64,000 bases of DNA from Caulobacteraceae bacterium PMMR1 (GCA_000733915.1 JPOM01000001.1:2606001-2670000); one strand, 5' to 3'; counted from the first letter of the stretch, positions 8,504-18,540 are shown. Numbers and translations are program-made. Notes: generated by a model not told the origin, from the letters alone.

Positions 8504-9169
8504 TCAGGCCTCCTCGTCCGCGTAGGCCGCCTCGTCGAGCTCGGCTCCAGCAGGTTCGCCCCCAGAGGGATCGGCGACGGTTTCCGACGCCGGCCGCAGG
8601 GTCGCGCCGTCCGCCGGGGCGGGGCTCTTGGCGGCGTCTTTGGCGCGCTTCTCCGCGGCGCGGCGGACGATCTCGTCCAGCTGCAGCTGGCCCACGAGCC
8701 CGAGGCTGACCGGGTCCACAGGGGCGATGTTGGCGGAGTCCCAGTGCGTCCGGTTGCGCACTGCGTCGATGGTGGCCTTGGTGGTGCCGAGCAGCTTGGC
8801 GATCTGGCTGTCGGGCACTTCCGGGTGGTTGCGCACGAACCAGGCGATGGCCTTCGGGCGATCGCCGCGGCGAGAGACGGGCGTGTAGTGCGGGCCGGAC
8901 TTGGCGGGCTTCAGCAGCTCCTCGTGCCGGTGCTTCAGCCGCTGCATGCGGTAGTTCGGGTCGCCCTGGGCGCGGTCGAGCTCCTCGCGGGAGAGCTGGC
9001 CGTTGGCGATGGGATCGGCGCCGCGGATGTCGCGCGCGACCTCCCCGTCGGCGATGCCCTGCACCTCCAGCGGATGCAGGCCGCAGAACGCGGCGATCTG
9101 CTCGAAGGTGAGCGAGGTGTTGTCGACCAGCCAGACGGCGGTCGCCTTGGGCATCAGGATGTCGGTCAT
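8504..9169 (-). CDS. trcR: DUF1013 family protein, TrcR-like RNA-polymerase-associated regulator
   Basis: 221-residue protein with the alphaproteobacterial DUF1013 sequence: KATAVWLVDNTSLTFEQIA at the start, a second HTH-like segment VPDSQIAKLLGTTKATIDAVRNRTHW at about residues 125-150, and a low-complexity acidic tail rich in Ala, Glu and Asp. The Caulobacter member, TrcR, is described as tracking with RNA polymerase and affecting cell-cycle transcription. The ATG at 9169 is chosen; a TTG six bases upstream is an alternative. The 5' leader carries a strong GAAA-capped hairpin. Confidence 0.85.
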   Translation of the reverse strand: MTDILMPKATAVWLVDNTSLTFEQIAAFCGLHPLEVQGIADGEVARDIRGADPIANGQLSREELDRAQGDPNYRMQRLKHRHEELLKPAKSGPHYTPVSRRGDRPKAIAWFVRNHPEVPDSQIAKLLGTTKATIDAVRNRTHWDSANIAPVDPVSLGLVGQLQLDEIVRRAAEKRAKDAAKSPAPADGATLRPASETVADPSGGEPAGAELDEAAYADEEA

Positions 9170-9191
9170 GTCCAAGCTCTGGAAACGAAGG

Positions 9192-9213
9192 CGCCCGGCC
9201 TTTCGGCCGGGCG
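9192..9213 (-). promoter_or_regulatory. GC-rich GAAA-tetraloop hairpin in the leader of trcR
   Basis: A perfect 9-bp stem: CGCCCGGCC (9192-9200), loop TTTC, then GGCCGGGCG (9205-9213). On the minus strand the loop is GAAA, a GNRA tetraloop. It lies 23 bases upstream of the trcR ATG in a divergent intergenic region, so a terminator of an upstream gene is unlikely. It could be a leader structure or attenuator; that role is inferred. Confidence 0.45.
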
Positions 9214-9416
9214 GTTGATCTTCCCATATAGGCGGGTTTCGTCAGGCTGCGAAGGATTTTCCGCACCCTTGGTCCTGCGGCGTCACGTCGTGGCGGCCCA
9301 AGAGCGCGCCGAGAGCGAGCAGAGAGTGGGGCCGAGCAGGGGCGCGGGCCCACAAGGGGCTTGGGCGCGCCCGCGCCTGCGCTATAGGTGCGACACCCTC
9401 ACCCCCCGGAGTGCGC

Positions 9417-11114
9417 ATGTCCGCCCGTTGTCTGTTCGCCGCCGTCTCCCGGCCAGCTCTCGCCGCCATGGCCGTGTCCGCCGTCACGTTCCCTGCGCTC
9501 GCCCAGTCCGGGGCGCCGCCCAAGACTCCGGTCGATCCCGCGCGGCTCTCCGCCCATGACAAGGTGCTGGCCTCCGACGCCTTCGAGGGGCGCGGCCCCG
9601 CGACCCCGGGCGAGGAGAAGGCGACGGGCTACATCATCGCGCAGTTCAAGAAGCTCGGCGTGCCCGGCGGGGCCAAGGACGGCGGCTATGTCCAGCCGGT
9701 GCCGCTGGGGCGCTTCGAGATCGTCGGCGAGCCTGAGACGACCGTGCGCGCCGGCGACCAGACCTTCACCTGGACGCAGGGCGAGGACATCGCCATTCGC
9801 GCCGCCCAGCTGCCGGTCAAGCAGGTGGAGGTGAAGGACGCCCCCATCGTCTTCGTCGGTTACGGCGTCACGGCGCCCGAGGTCGGGTGGGACGACTTCA
9901 AGGGCCAGGACGTCCGCGGCAAGATGATCGTGGTCCTGATCAACGACCCGGACTTCGAGGCCAAGCCGGGAGAGGCCGTCTTCGGCCGCTTTGGCGGCAA
10001 GGCCATGACCTACTACGGCCGCTGGACCTACAAGTACGAGGAGGCGGCGCGGCGCGGCGCGGCGGGCGTGCTGATCGTGCACGAGACGGCGCCGGCCTCC
10101 TACGGCTGGGCCACGGTGAAGAACTCCAACACGAACACCCAGTTCGACGTGGTCCGCACCGACCCCGCCAAGGTCCACACGCCGGTGGAGGCATGGATTC
10201 AGCGCGACGCGGCGGCGGCGCTGTTCAAGGCCGCCGGGCTCGACTTCGACCAGCTGAAGGCCAAGGCGCGCCAGCCCGACTTTAAACCCGTGACCCTGCC
10301 CGGCGCGAGCTTCTCTACGCGCTTCCGCAACGACGCCTCCCAGATCACGTCGAAGAACATCGTGGCGCGCATCGCGGGCCGCACCCACCCGGACGAGACG
10401 GTGATCTTTACCGCCCACTGGGACCACCTGGGCGTCGGCCTGCCGGACGCTAAGGGCGATCGCATCTACAACGGCGCCGTGGACAATGCGGACGGCATCG
10501 CCGCCCTGCTCGAGCTCGCGCGCCTCTACGCCAAGGGGCCCAAGCCGCAGCGCTCGCTCGTGTTCCTGGCGGTGACCGCCGAGGAGAAGGGCCTGTTAGG
10601 CTCGGAGTACTACGCCGAGCACCCGATCTATGACCCGGCCAAGACGGTGGCGGACCTGAACATGGACGCCTTCATGCTGACGGGCCCGGCGCAGGACATG
10701 ACCACCTCCGGCTCGGGCAAGACCGACCTGGAGGACCTCCTGAAGGCGGAGCTGAAGGCCGAGGGGCGCAGCTTCACCCCCGATCCCCTGCCGGAGGCCG
10801 GGCACTTCTTCCGCTCCGACCACTTCCCCATGGCCAAGCGCGGCATCCCGGCGATTTCGGTCGGGTCGGGCATTGACCTCTACAAGGGCGGGCGCGAGGC
10901 GGGGGAGGCGGCCGAGCGCGACTACACCGCCAACCGCTATCACCAACCCAGCGACGAGTGGACGCCCCAGCTCGACTTCTCGGGCGAGGCGGTGGACGTG
11001 GGCACGGTCTACAAGCTCGGCCTGAAGCTGGCCAACAGCCGGATCTGGCCGGGCTGGAACCCGGGCACGGAGTTCAAGGCCGAGCGCGACCGCACCGCGT
11101 CCGAGCGCAAATGA
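9417..11114 (+). CDS. Secreted M28 family zinc metallopeptidase with PA domain
   Basis: A 565-residue exported peptidase. The N-terminus (CLFAAVSRPALAAMAVSAV, cleavage after ALA-Q near residue 30) is a signal peptide. A protease-associated insert (about residues 140-250) precedes the M28 catalytic core, in which the zinc ligands and catalytic residues are visible: His in TAHWDHLG, Asp in GAVDNADG, the Glu pair in TAEEKGLLG, Asp in NMDAFM and His in RYHQPSDEW. GGAG at 9408-9411 favours the ATG at 9417 over the GTG at 9411. It probably acts as a periplasmic aminopeptidase; the substrate is unknown. Confidence 0.92.
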   Translation: MSARCLFAAVSRPALAAMAVSAVTFPALAQSGAPPKTPVDPARLSAHDKVLASDAFEGRGPATPGEEKATGYIIAQFKKLGVPGGAKDGGYVQPVPLGRFEIVGEPETTVRAGDQTFTWTQGEDIAIRAAQLPVKQVEVKDAPIVFVGYGVTAPEVGWDDFKGQDVRGKMIVVLINDPDFEAKPGEAVFGRFGGKAMTYYGRWTYKYEEAARRGAAGVLIVHETAPASYGWATVKNSNTNTQFDVVRTDPAKVHTPVEAWIQRDAAAALFKAAGLDFDQLKAKARQPDFKPVTLPGASFSTRFRNDASQITSKNIVARIAGRTHPDETVIFTAHWDHLGVGLPDAKGDRIYNGAVDNADGIAALLELARLYAKGPKPQRSLVFLAVTAEEKGLLGSEYYAEHPIYDPAKTVADLNMDAFMLTGPAQDMTTSGSGKTDLEDLLKAELKAEGRSFTPDPLPEAGHFFRSDHFPMAKRGIPAISVGSGIDLYKGGREAGEAAERDYTANRYHQPSDEWTPQLDFSGEAVDVGTVYKLGLKLANSRIWPGWNPGTEFKAERDRTASERK

Positions 11115-11198
11115 CGGGAGCCTGACGCCGTGACCGGCTGAAGCGCGGGGCCCCTGCTGGCGACGCCTCCGCGGTGACGCGCTGTTGGTGACGCGTTC

Positions 11199-12138
11199 AT
11201 GGTGACGCTGGAGTGGACGCTTGCGCTCCTGGCCGCCGCGGTGCTGCTGGCCGCGCTCGCCCGGCGCCTGGGCGCGCCCCATCCGGTGTTCCTGGCGGTG
11301 AGCGGGGCGGCGCTGGCCTCCACGCCCTTTGCGCCCCGCCCGGCGCTGGAGCCCGACCTGGCGCTGACCCTGTTCGTGGCGCCAGTCCTGCTTGGATGCA
11401 GGCTACGACGCCTCGCCGCGGGACCTGCGCGACAACTGTTGGGCGGTGTTCGGCCTCACGGTGTTCGCCGTCAGCGTCTCCACCCTCGCCGTCGCCATCT
11501 TCGCCCGCATCATGGAGCCGCGGCTGCCCTGGGCCGCGGCGGTGGCGCTGGGCAGCCATCGTCTCGCCGCCGGACGCCGCGGCCGCCACCTCGATCCTGC
11601 GCGTGGTGCGCCCGCCGCACCGGGTCAGCGTGATCCTGGACGGCGAGAGCCTGCTGAACGACGCTTCCGCGCTGCTGATCTACAAGCTGGCGCTGGTCGC
11701 CATGGCGGCGGGCGGGACGCTGAATGTCGCGCAGATCGCGCCGACCATGCTCTTCGTGCTGGCGGGCAGCGTGCTCCTGGCCTTCGGGCTGGCCGAGATT
11801 GCGCGCAGGCTGCTCCCCCGCTTCCGGGACCCGCCCTCGGCCATCGTCATGCAGTTCGTGGCGACCTTCGGCGTCTACATCCTGGCGGACCGGCTAGGGC
11901 CGTCCTGGGCACGCTCCTCCTCCAGGGCCTGACGCTGAGGCCGCTGCTGCTCCGGCTGAAGCTGAGCGACGACGACCCCGTCGACCGCGAGGCCGTCGAG
12001 GCGCGGGTCCAGGCGCTGAAGGCGGCGCTAGAGGCGATCGCGGACGCCGAGGGCGACGACGCCTATCACCGGGTGGAGGAGGATTTGGACTGGGCCGAGC
12101 TTAGCGCCGATCCGCAGAGCCTATGGAGCCCAGGGTGA
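11199..12138 (+). pseudogene. CPA1-type Na+/H+ antiporter, decayed
   Basis: Pieces of one antiporter appear in successive frames. The N-terminal helices run from 11199 (MVTLEWTLALLAAAV, then FVAPVLL). From ~11392 another frame gives DAGYDASPRDLRDN, and from ~11560 a third gives AIVSPPDAAAATS and GESLLNDASALLIYKLAL. After ILADRLG (about 11895) a fourth frame gives VLGTLLLQGLTLRPLL and a short hydrophilic tail. The first two breaks look like single inserted bases. The last coincides with loss of roughly 150 residues normally found between these motifs, so this is real decay and not only sequencing error. Confidence 0.85.
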
Positions 12139-12209
12139 AGGGCCGGTCGCGCGGGCCGGTAAATCGTCAGGGTTAACGGGCCCGAACGCGGGCGAAACGA
12201 ATCAGGACC

Positions 12210-12232
12210 GAATCGGCGACTCCCGCCGATTC
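12210..12232. repeat. Perfect 9-bp inverted repeat upstream of greA
   Basis: GAATCGGCG (12210-12218), loop ACTCC, CGCCGATTC (12224-12232). It lies in the 300-base region between the broken antiporter and greA. No T-run follows, so it is not a classical terminator; it could be an operator or a leader structure. Nothing else is recognised in 12139-12438, although it presumably contains the greA promoter. Confidence 0.45.
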
Positions 12233-12438
12233 AGCGTCTGTTCCCTACGACATATGGTGGGCTGCTTCGGGGCCGCACACAAGCCGCCTTAGCGCGCGCG
12301 CCCTCGGGCGCGAGACCTGAGCCTGCGACACTCCGTCTTGAAATCCGTCGCCGTCTTCACTAGTCTTCCTACCCGGCCGCGCCGCCCTCGGCCGGACACC
12401 GATCGTCTCACCAGGGCGCGTAAAGACCTACATCCGAC

Positions 12439-12912
12439 ATGGAAAAAGTGCCGATGACCGGCGAGGGCTACCGGGCTCTCGACGAGGAACTGAAGCGTTT
12501 GAAGTCCGTGGAACGGCCGAGCGTGATCGCCGCGATCGCGGAGGCGCGCAGCCACGGCGATCTCTCCGAAAACGCCGAGTACCACGCGGCCAAAGAACGC
12601 CAGGGGTGGATCGAAGGCCGCATCGCCGAGATCGAGGACAAGATCAGCCGCGCCCAGGTCATCGACGTCTCCAAGCTGTCGGGCAAGCAGGTCAAGTTTG
12701 GCGCCACCGTCACCGTCGTGGACGAGGACACCGAGGAACAGGCCCGCTACCAGATCGTGGGCGAGCACGAGGCGGACGTGAAGCAGGGCCGGGTCTCGCT
12801 GAGCTCGCCCATCGCCCGCGGCCTGATCGGCAAGGAACCCGGGGAGACGGTCGAGGTGACCACGCCCTCCGGCGTGAAAGCCTACGAGATCCTGAAGGTC
12901 GAGTGGATTTGA
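12439..12912 (+). CDS. greA: Transcription elongation factor GreA
   Basis: Rescues backtracked RNA polymerase by stimulating cleavage of the nascent RNA through the secondary channel. At 157 residues it is standard length. The N-terminal coiled-coil hairpin carries the acidic tip [20 protein letters not shown], with the Asp and Glu that act at the polymerase active site. The C-terminal FKBP-like domain ends [18 protein letters not shown]. The following ELM1-family gene overlaps its 3' end by a few bases. Confidence 0.97.
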   Translation: MEKVPMTGEGYRALDEELKRLKSVERPSVIAAIAEARSHGDLSENAEYHAAKERQGWIEGRIAEIEDKISRAQVIDVSKLSGKQVKFGATVTVVDEDTEEQARYQIVGEHEADVKQGRVSLSSPIARGLIGKEPGETVEVTTPSGVKAYEILKVEWI

Positions 12913-13901
12913 CACCCCGACGGCCGCTCACGATCTGGGCGGTCAGCGACGGGCGCTCAGGCATCGAGAACCAGGCGCTGGGCCTCGCCGAGGCGGTCGC
13001 CCGGCAGGCCCCCGGAAGAATCGCGATCAAGCGCGTGACCTGGCCGGCGCCCATTCGCCGGACGCCCTCCCGCGCTCTGCCCGCCGACCTCCTGCGTCGG
13101 CTCAGCCGGGGCGGCGAGACGCTCTGCCCGCCCTGGCCGGACCTCTGGATCGGCAACGGCCGCGCATCCGTCCCTTTCTCGATCGCGGTCAGGCGCTGGT
13201 CGGGCGGACGGACCTTCGTGGTGCAACTGCAGGACCCGCTCCGGCGCCCGACGCGCTTCGACCTGGTGATCCCGCCGAGGCACGACGAGCTTTCGGGCCC
13301 GAACGTCCTCCCGATCACCGGAACGCCGCACCGGATCACGCCGGAGCGCCTGGCCGAGGCCGCCGCGGCGTTCGAGAGCCGGCTTTCGCCCTTGCCCCGA
13401 CCGCGGCTGGCGGTGCTGATCGGCGGCCGCTCGCGGGCCTTCGACCTGCCCCCGCAACGCGCGCGGACCCTGGCGGAGGAGATCGCGGCGGCGGCTCAGG
13501 CTGTGGGGGGCTCGGTGCTGGCGACCTTCTCCCGACGCACGCCGCCAAAGGCCGAGGCCGCCATGCGCCCGGTGCTGGAGCGCCTGCCGGGGTGGGTCTG
13601 GGACGGTACGGGAGAGAACCCCTACTTCGGCTTCCTGGGCGCAGCCGACGCCGTGCTGGTCACCGAGGACAGCGCCAACATGCCCGCCGAGGCCGCCGCC
13701 ACGGGGCGTCCCGTCTATCTGCTGCGCATGGAAGGGGCGCAGGCCCGCAAGCAGCGTTTCCACGCCGACCTCTTCGCCCGGGGGATCGCCCGGCCTTTCG
13801 AGGGGCGGATCGAGACCTGGACCTACGACCCGCTGCGCGAGACCGAGCGCGCCGCCGCCGAGGTGCTCCGGCGGATGGCGGCCAAGACGGCGCTCACCTA
13901 G
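12903..13901 (+). CDS. Mitochondrial-fission ELM1 family protein
   Basis: 332-residue protein of the ELM1/DUF1022 family, widespread in alphaproteobacteria and resembling a GT-B glycosyltransferase fold. Landmarks are [20 protein letters not shown] at the start, [17 protein letters not shown], the central [10 protein letters not shown], and the sugar-donor-site-like [22 protein letters not shown]. The coding frame overlaps the end of greA; the likely start is the GTG at 12903, with a TTG at 12909 (TTGA overlap) as the alternative. Its biochemical role in bacteria is not established. Confidence 0.85.
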   Translation: MDLTPRRPLTIWAVSDGRSGIENQALGLAEAVARQAPGRIAIKRVTWPAPIRRTPSRALPADLLRRLSRGGETLCPPWPDLWIGNGRASVPFSIAVRRWSGGRTFVVQLQDPLRRPTRFDLVIPPRHDELSGPNVLPITGTPHRITPERLAEAAAAFESRLSPLPRPRLAVLIGGRSRAFDLPPQRARTLAEEIAAAAQAVGGSVLATFSRRTPPKAEAAMRPVLERLPGWVWDGTGENPYFGFLGAADAVLVTEDSANMPAEAAATGRPVYLLRMEGAQARKQRFHADLFARGIARPFEGRIETWTYDPLRETERAAAEVLRRMAAKTALT

Positions 13902-16900
13902 CCGGCGACCTTGGTCAGATTGTCCTCGGAGTTGCGGTCGATCAGCACGTTATAGGGGTCGATGCCTGCGAACGCCGGCTTGCGAGCCACCGTCAGGGTG
14001 ACCTGCGTCGTCCCGGTCTTCACGGTCATGGGCCGCAGCCAGATCACGTCGCCCGCCTTGAACCCGGGCTTGCCGGGCTCCCGCGAGAAGAGGCCGACCT
14101 GCACCGTCTCGTCCATGGGCGCGGGATGCTCTCCGCCCCCGCCGTCGGCGTAGAGCTTTGCGGCCGAAAGGGTCAGCGTCACGTCCCAGCGCCCGTCCGC
14201 GCGTCTGCGGGCCTGGGCCGCCTTGGCCTTCAGGTCGTAGAGCGTGATCTTCTCGAACAGGTCGGTGATCAGCTGCTGGCGGCGCGGGTCGGGCCCCGCC
14301 TCCTGGCGGAAGAGGTCGACCAGCGCCTTGGAGGTCGCGTAGGGCGCGCCCCTGAGGTGGTGCGCCGCCAGGAAGCGCTGCAGGGCCCGGTTCACCGCCG
14401 CCTCGCCGATTTCCTGGCGGAGGCGCCACATGACCAGCGAGCCCTTCTGGTAGTGGATGTAGGGCTGGTCCTCCACGCGCTCGAGGGGCAGCTCCTGCAC
14501 CGGATCGGCGCCGCGACCGCGCAGGTAGCGGTCCAGCTCATACTTCAGGAAGCGCCGGATCTGGTCGGGGCCATAGAGCCGCTCCATCAGCAAGAGCGCG
14601 CTGTACTGGGCCAGGCTCTCGGTCACCATGGCCGCGCCCTGCATGTCGGCCGGCGCCTCCTGATGCGCCCACCACTGGTGCGCCAGTTCGTGGGCGGTGA
14701 CATAGGCCGCAAGGTCGGTCTTGGAGCGGTCGCGCAGGTCGGCGGTGAAGCCGACGTCTTCCGAGAAGGGGATCGTGTTGGGGAAGCTCTCGGCGAAGGT
14801 GGCGTAGCCCGGGAACTCCAGGATGCGGAACTGGCGGAACTGGTAGGGATCGAAGACCTGCGGATAGAGCGTCAGGCCCGCGCGGGCGACGTCCAGCATG
14901 CGCCGCACGTTCCAGGCGTGGGGCGGGTGGTGCAGCACCGCCAGGTCCACGTCGCCCACCCGCGCCTGCGCCACGGCGTAGCGTTCGGACTGGACCGAGA
15001 TCAGGCTCAGCATCGGCGCGTCCGAGCGGTAGCGGATGGTGCGCCGGCCGCCCGAGGTCGTGTCCGCCACCTTGTAGCCCGGGGCGACCGGCAGCTGGTC
15101 CGCGTCGGTGGAGACCGTGATGTCGGTGTTCGCAAAGCCGTTCGAGGGCCCGAGCCCATTGACCTGCGTCGCCCAGGCGGCGTCCTCGAGCCTCGGCGGG
15201 CGAATGTCGCCGGGCAGGCCGTAGCGGCGGCGCTTGCTGCGGTCGCGCAGCAGCGAAGAGCGGTCCATGCCAAGCGTCGGGCCGATCTGGCCGTCGTCTA
15301 GGAAGCTGCCGTTGCCGACCACGATGGCCGCGTCGGTGGAGGCGAGCTCGGGGTAGCTGTTGCGGAACCCCCGGTCGCCGCGCTCGGTGGACCAGCTCAG
15401 GCGCGCCTGGGCGCCGGGCGCCAGAGGCGTGTCGAAGGCGAAGATGCGGTAGTTGAACGCCTCAAAGGTGCGCGCCGGACGCGCGCCCTCCACCGACAGC
15501 CCCCGGACGCGGACGTCGCGGGCGAAACGCACGTGCAGCTCGCGCATCGGCTGTCCGGTCTGGTTCTGGAAAACATAGAGCCCGTGGGCGGCCACCCGTC
15601 GCTCACGAGGGTAGAGGTCCACCGTCATCTGCAGGTCGGTCAGCACCGGCGGGCGGATCGCGGCGTAGCGATAGAGCGTCTTCTCGTAGTCGGCGAGCCA
15701 GCGCTCGTTGTCCTTGCCCGTGCGGTAGGGGTTCCAGACATGGGTGTTGACGTAGCACCAGGCGCCCAGGCCGAAGCTGAGCGCCAGGGCCGCCGCGGCC
15801 AGGGCTCCCGCTCCGCCCCGCAGCTTGCGCGGCAACCGGACGAGGCGAGGCCTGAGCCGCACGTCCGCTCCCCGCCGCCAGAGCCCGTAGGCCAGTACGG
15901 CCAGCAGGAGGGCGACGGCGCTCCAGTAGGCGCGGAACGACCAGCGCGCGATCCCGAAAATCCCCAGGCCGTTGATGTCCGACAGGGGCACGTCCGGCCC
16001 TGAGCCATACTGGTAGAGATTGTCCTCCAGCCCCATGCCGTTCAGCGTGAGCTGAGCGACCAGGACCAGCAGCATCAGGCCCCAGCCGACATATTTGTGC
16101 GGCGCGATCGCCTGCAGGAACACGGCCAGGACCGCGATCAGGATCACGTCCACGCCCTCGGGCACGATCCACCAGCCGAGGTACTTCCCGAGCTCGAAGG
16201 CGGTGTAGCCCTTGCTCGCCTGGACCACGATGGCGAGCAGCGCGGCCGAGGCCTGAAGCGCGATCAGCACGAGCGACACCGCGGCGATCTTGGGCGCGAC
16301 ATAGACCCAGTCCGGGATCGGGGTGGCGTCGATGATCTCCTCGGTCCTGCGGTCGCGCTCGCGCCAGACCAGCTCGCCGGCGTAGTAGACCGCCACGATC
16401 AGCGGGATGATCGAAAACGTCTGGCGCAGCACGCCGATCATCGCCCGGGTGGTGGGATAGGCCGCTCCGCCGAACGGGGTGGGTTGGAACCAGAGCTGGC
16501 TGCCGCTGAGCAGCAGCCCCAGGGCCAGCAGCACGAAGAAGGCCGGGCTCTTGAACACCTGCGCCATGTCGAGCCGGGTGCGCGCCCAGGCCTGGGCCAG
16601 GGCGGTGGTGCGGTCGAAGCTCGGACGGCCAGGGCAGGCCAAGACGAGGCTGGCCGGCCGAACCCCAACAGCAGAAGGGGGCGCGATCTCCGCCTTGGCG
16701 GCGGCACGTTCGCCCCGACGGGCCTTGCGGCCGCGCTGCTCGACCCGGAACAGGGGATAGGCGAGGGCCAGGGCCGCCGCCCCAAGCGCGGTCCACAGCA
16801 GCCGGTTTTCAAGCAGCGGCCCGGTGAGCGGGGGCAGCAGGGTGTTGCGGTCCGCCGCGGTCCAGTAGCGAACGGCCTCGTCGAACGCGCCCAGGCCGAA

Positions 16901-17530
16901 GGGATCCAGGACCGCGGCGGTGGTGCGATACTCCAGCAGGCTCAGCACCGCCCGGGACGTGAAGTAGAGAACCAGAATCGCGACTAGCCCGACATAGCTC
17001 GCCATCATGGAGCGGGTCACGGTGGCCAGCACGAACAGGATCGCGGCGCTGAAGAACAGGCCCGGCAGCACCAGCACGACGTAGACATAGGCGTAGGCGC
17101 CGAGGCGGAACGGGCCGAGCGTCTGGGGATCGAGCCAGGGCAGGGCCGACCCGATCGCCAGTGCGAGCGGGATCAGCAGGAACGCCAGGGCCGCGGCGAT
17201 GAAGGCGCCTGCGAACCGTCCGTAGAGGTAGGCGAACTTCGACACGGGGGTCGCGCGCACGATGGGGCCGAAGCCTGTCTCGTCGTCGCGGATCACGACA
17301 TTGGCCACGAACGCCGTCGAGACGAAGGTGAAGAAGATGGAGAACACTAGGCAGGTGATGGCGATCGCAAAGGGCGAGTTGGCGTGGGTGTTGCCTCGCC
17401 CGCCGATCTGGAAGTTGTCCGGCAGGGCCATGGTGGCGAAGGCGAACAGGAAGAAGAGCACGCCGGAGACCCAGAAGACGGGGCTCTTCAGCTGGTAGCG
17501 CAGCTCGAAGCTGGCGATCCTGGCGAGCAT
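13898..17530 (-). CDS. ABC permease / M1-type aminopeptidase fusion
   Basis: 1210-residue two-part protein. The N-terminal ~580 residues contain two sets of membrane helices of ABC-2 permease type (first helix VFWVSGVLFFLFAFA). The C-terminal half is an M1 (gluzincin) peptidase domain with zinc motif HELAHQWWAHQ and a downstream glutamate in TESLAQYSALLL. The ATG at 17530 is chosen because GGCGGAGG lies just upstream. The stop shares bases with the convergent ELM1 gene. The ATP-binding protein 14 bases upstream is the obvious partner. Such fusions are known in proteobacteria, but their substrate is not. Confidence 0.9.
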   Translation of the reverse strand: MLARIASFELRYQLKSPVFWVSGVLFFLFAFATMALPDNFQIGGRGNTHANSPFAIAITCLVFSIFFTFVSTAFVANVVIRDDETGFGPIVRATPVSKFAYLYGRFAGAFIAAALAFLLIPLALAIGSALPWLDPQTLGPFRLGAYAYVYVVLVLPGLFFSAAILFVLATVTRSMMASYVGLVAILVLYFTSRAVLSLLEYRTTAAVLDPFGLGAFDEAVRYWTAADRNTLLPPLTGPLLENRLLWTALGAAALALAYPLFRVEQRGRKARRGERAAAKAEIAPPSAVGVRPASLVLACPGRPSFDRTTALAQAWARTRLDMAQVFKSPAFFVLLALGLLLSGSQLWFQPTPFGGAAYPTTRAMIGVLRQTFSIIPLIVAVYYAGELVWRERDRRTEEIIDATPIPDWVYVAPKIAAVSLVLIALQASAALLAIVVQASKGYTAFELGKYLGWWIVPEGVDVILIAVLAVFLQAIAPHKYVGWGLMLLVLVAQLTLNGMGLEDNLYQYGSGPDVPLSDINGLGIFGIARWSFRAYWSAVALLLAVLAYGLWRRGADVRLRPRLVRLPRKLRGGAGALAAAALALSFGLGAWCYVNTHVWNPYRTGKDNERWLADYEKTLYRYAAIRPPVLTDLQMTVDLYPRERRVAAHGLYVFQNQTGQPMRELHVRFARDVRVRGLSVEGARPARTFEAFNYRIFAFDTPLAPGAQARLSWSTERGDRGFRNSYPELASTDAAIVVGNGSFLDDGQIGPTLGMDRSSLLRDRSKRRRYGLPGDIRPPRLEDAAWATQVNGLGPSNGFANTDITVSTDADQLPVAPGYKVADTTSGGRRTIRYRSDAPMLSLISVQSERYAVAQARVGDVDLAVLHHPPHAWNVRRMLDVARAGLTLYPQVFDPYQFRQFRILEFPGYATFAESFPNTIPFSEDVGFTADLRDRSKTDLAAYVTAHELAHQWWAHQEAPADMQGAAMVTESLAQYSALLLMERLYGPDQIRRFLKYELDRYLRGRGADPVQELPLERVEDQPYIHYQKGSLVMWRLRQEIGEAAVNRALQRFLAAHHLRGAPYATSKALVDLFRQEAGPDPRRQQLITDLFEKITLYDLKAKAAQARRRADGRWDVTLTLSAAKLYADGGGGEHPAPMDETVQVGLFSREPGKPGFKAGDVIWLRPMTVKTGTTQVTLTVARKPAFAGIDPYNVLIDRNSEDNLTKVAG

Positions 17531-17544
17531 GCGCGACCTCCGCC

Positions 17545-18420
17545 TCAAGCCGCGCGGGCGTCGTGCAGGGCGCAGAAGTAGACGTCCTCCAGCGTGCCGG
17601 CGAAGGGCTCAAAGCCGTCGCCCGGATCGGCGTCCGACAGGACGTGCACGACGGTGCGCCCCCCGCTCAGGCGGGTGGAGATGACGGTGCGCTCAGCGCG
17701 AAGCGCCGCCAGCTCGGACTTGCCGATGGTCTTGATCCAGATCCGGCCCGCCAGGGACTGCATGAGCGATTGCGGCGCGCCCTGCTGCACGATGCGGCCC
17801 TCGGCGATGATCGCCATCGCCTGGCACAGGTCCGCCACGTCCTCCACGATGTGAGTGGATAGGAGGACCACCCGGTCTTCGCCGACCTCGGCCAGCAGGT
17901 TGAGGAAGCGGTTGCGCTCTTCCGGGTCCAGGCCGGCCGTGGGCTCGTCCACGATGATCAGGCCGGGGTCGCCCAGCAGCGCCTGGGCGATCCCGAAGCG
18001 TTGGCGCATGCCGCCCGAGAAGCCGGCCAGCGCCTTCTTGCGCACGGCCCAGAGGTTCACCTGCTCCAGCAGGCGCTCCACCTCCGCCTTGCGGGCGCGA
18101 CCGTCGCTGAAGCCCTTCAGCACCGCCATGTGGTCCAGCATGTCGTAGGCGCTGACCCTCGGGTAGACGCCGAAGTCCTGGGGCAGGTAGCCGAGGGTGC
18201 GGCGGAGCGCCTGCGGCTCGGCCAGGACATCGATGTCGTCGAAGCGGATGTGGCCGGCGGTGGGGGTCTGCAGCGTCGCGCAGCAGCGCATCAGCGTCGA
18301 CTTGCCCGCACCGTTCGGGCCCAGAAGGCCGAACAGCCCCTTGCCGATCCGAAGCGTCACGCCGTCCAGCGCGCGCTGCCCGTTCGGATAGACGTGGGTC
18401 AGGTCGTCGATCTGCAACAT
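17545..18420 (-). CDS. ABC transporter ATP-binding protein partner of the permease-peptidase
   Basis: 291-residue ATPase with Walker A GLLGPNGAGKS, Q-loop LPQDFGVYP, signature FSGGMRQRFGIAQ, Walker B LIIVDEPTAGLD and switch His in STHIVEDV. The C-terminal ~70 residues form an extra domain. It is the first gene of a two-gene minus-strand operon, with the permease-aminopeptidase fusion 14 bases downstream. The 120 bases to the divergent DUF72 gene must hold both promoters. Confidence 0.93.
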   Translation of the reverse strand: MLQIDDLTHVYPNGQRALDGVTLRIGKGLFGLLGPNGAGKSTLMRCCATLQTPTAGHIRFDDIDVLAEPQALRRTLGYLPQDFGVYPRVSAYDMLDHMAVLKGFSDGRARKAEVERLLEQVNLWAVRKKALAGFSGGMRQRFGIAQALLGDPGLIIVDEPTAGLDPEERNRFLNLLAEVGEDRVVLLSTHIVEDVADLCQAMAIIAEGRIVQQGAPQSLMQSLAGRIWIKTIGKSELAALRAERTVISTRLSGGRTVVHVLSDADPGDGFEPFAGTLEDVYFCALHDARAA

Positions 18421-18540
18421 GCTCAGGCTCAGCTCTCCCCGGCCGCGCGGCCAACCTGACCGCATGCCCCTTGTGCCGCAAGTGAAACTCTGGACAGGCT
18501 GGGCGCGGCGGGCAGGCGCGGACGGCGAGGGGCGCGACAG

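Noticed and set aside
12606-12902. N-terminal extension of the ELM1-family frame back through greA
   Set aside because: This part is an out-of-frame reading of greA; the conserved ELM1 sequence starts after the GTG at 12903.
13592-15301. 569-codon plus-strand frame opposite the permease-aminopeptidase gene
   Set aside because: Shadow frame; the minus strand has the zinc motif, membrane helices and a ribosome-binding site.
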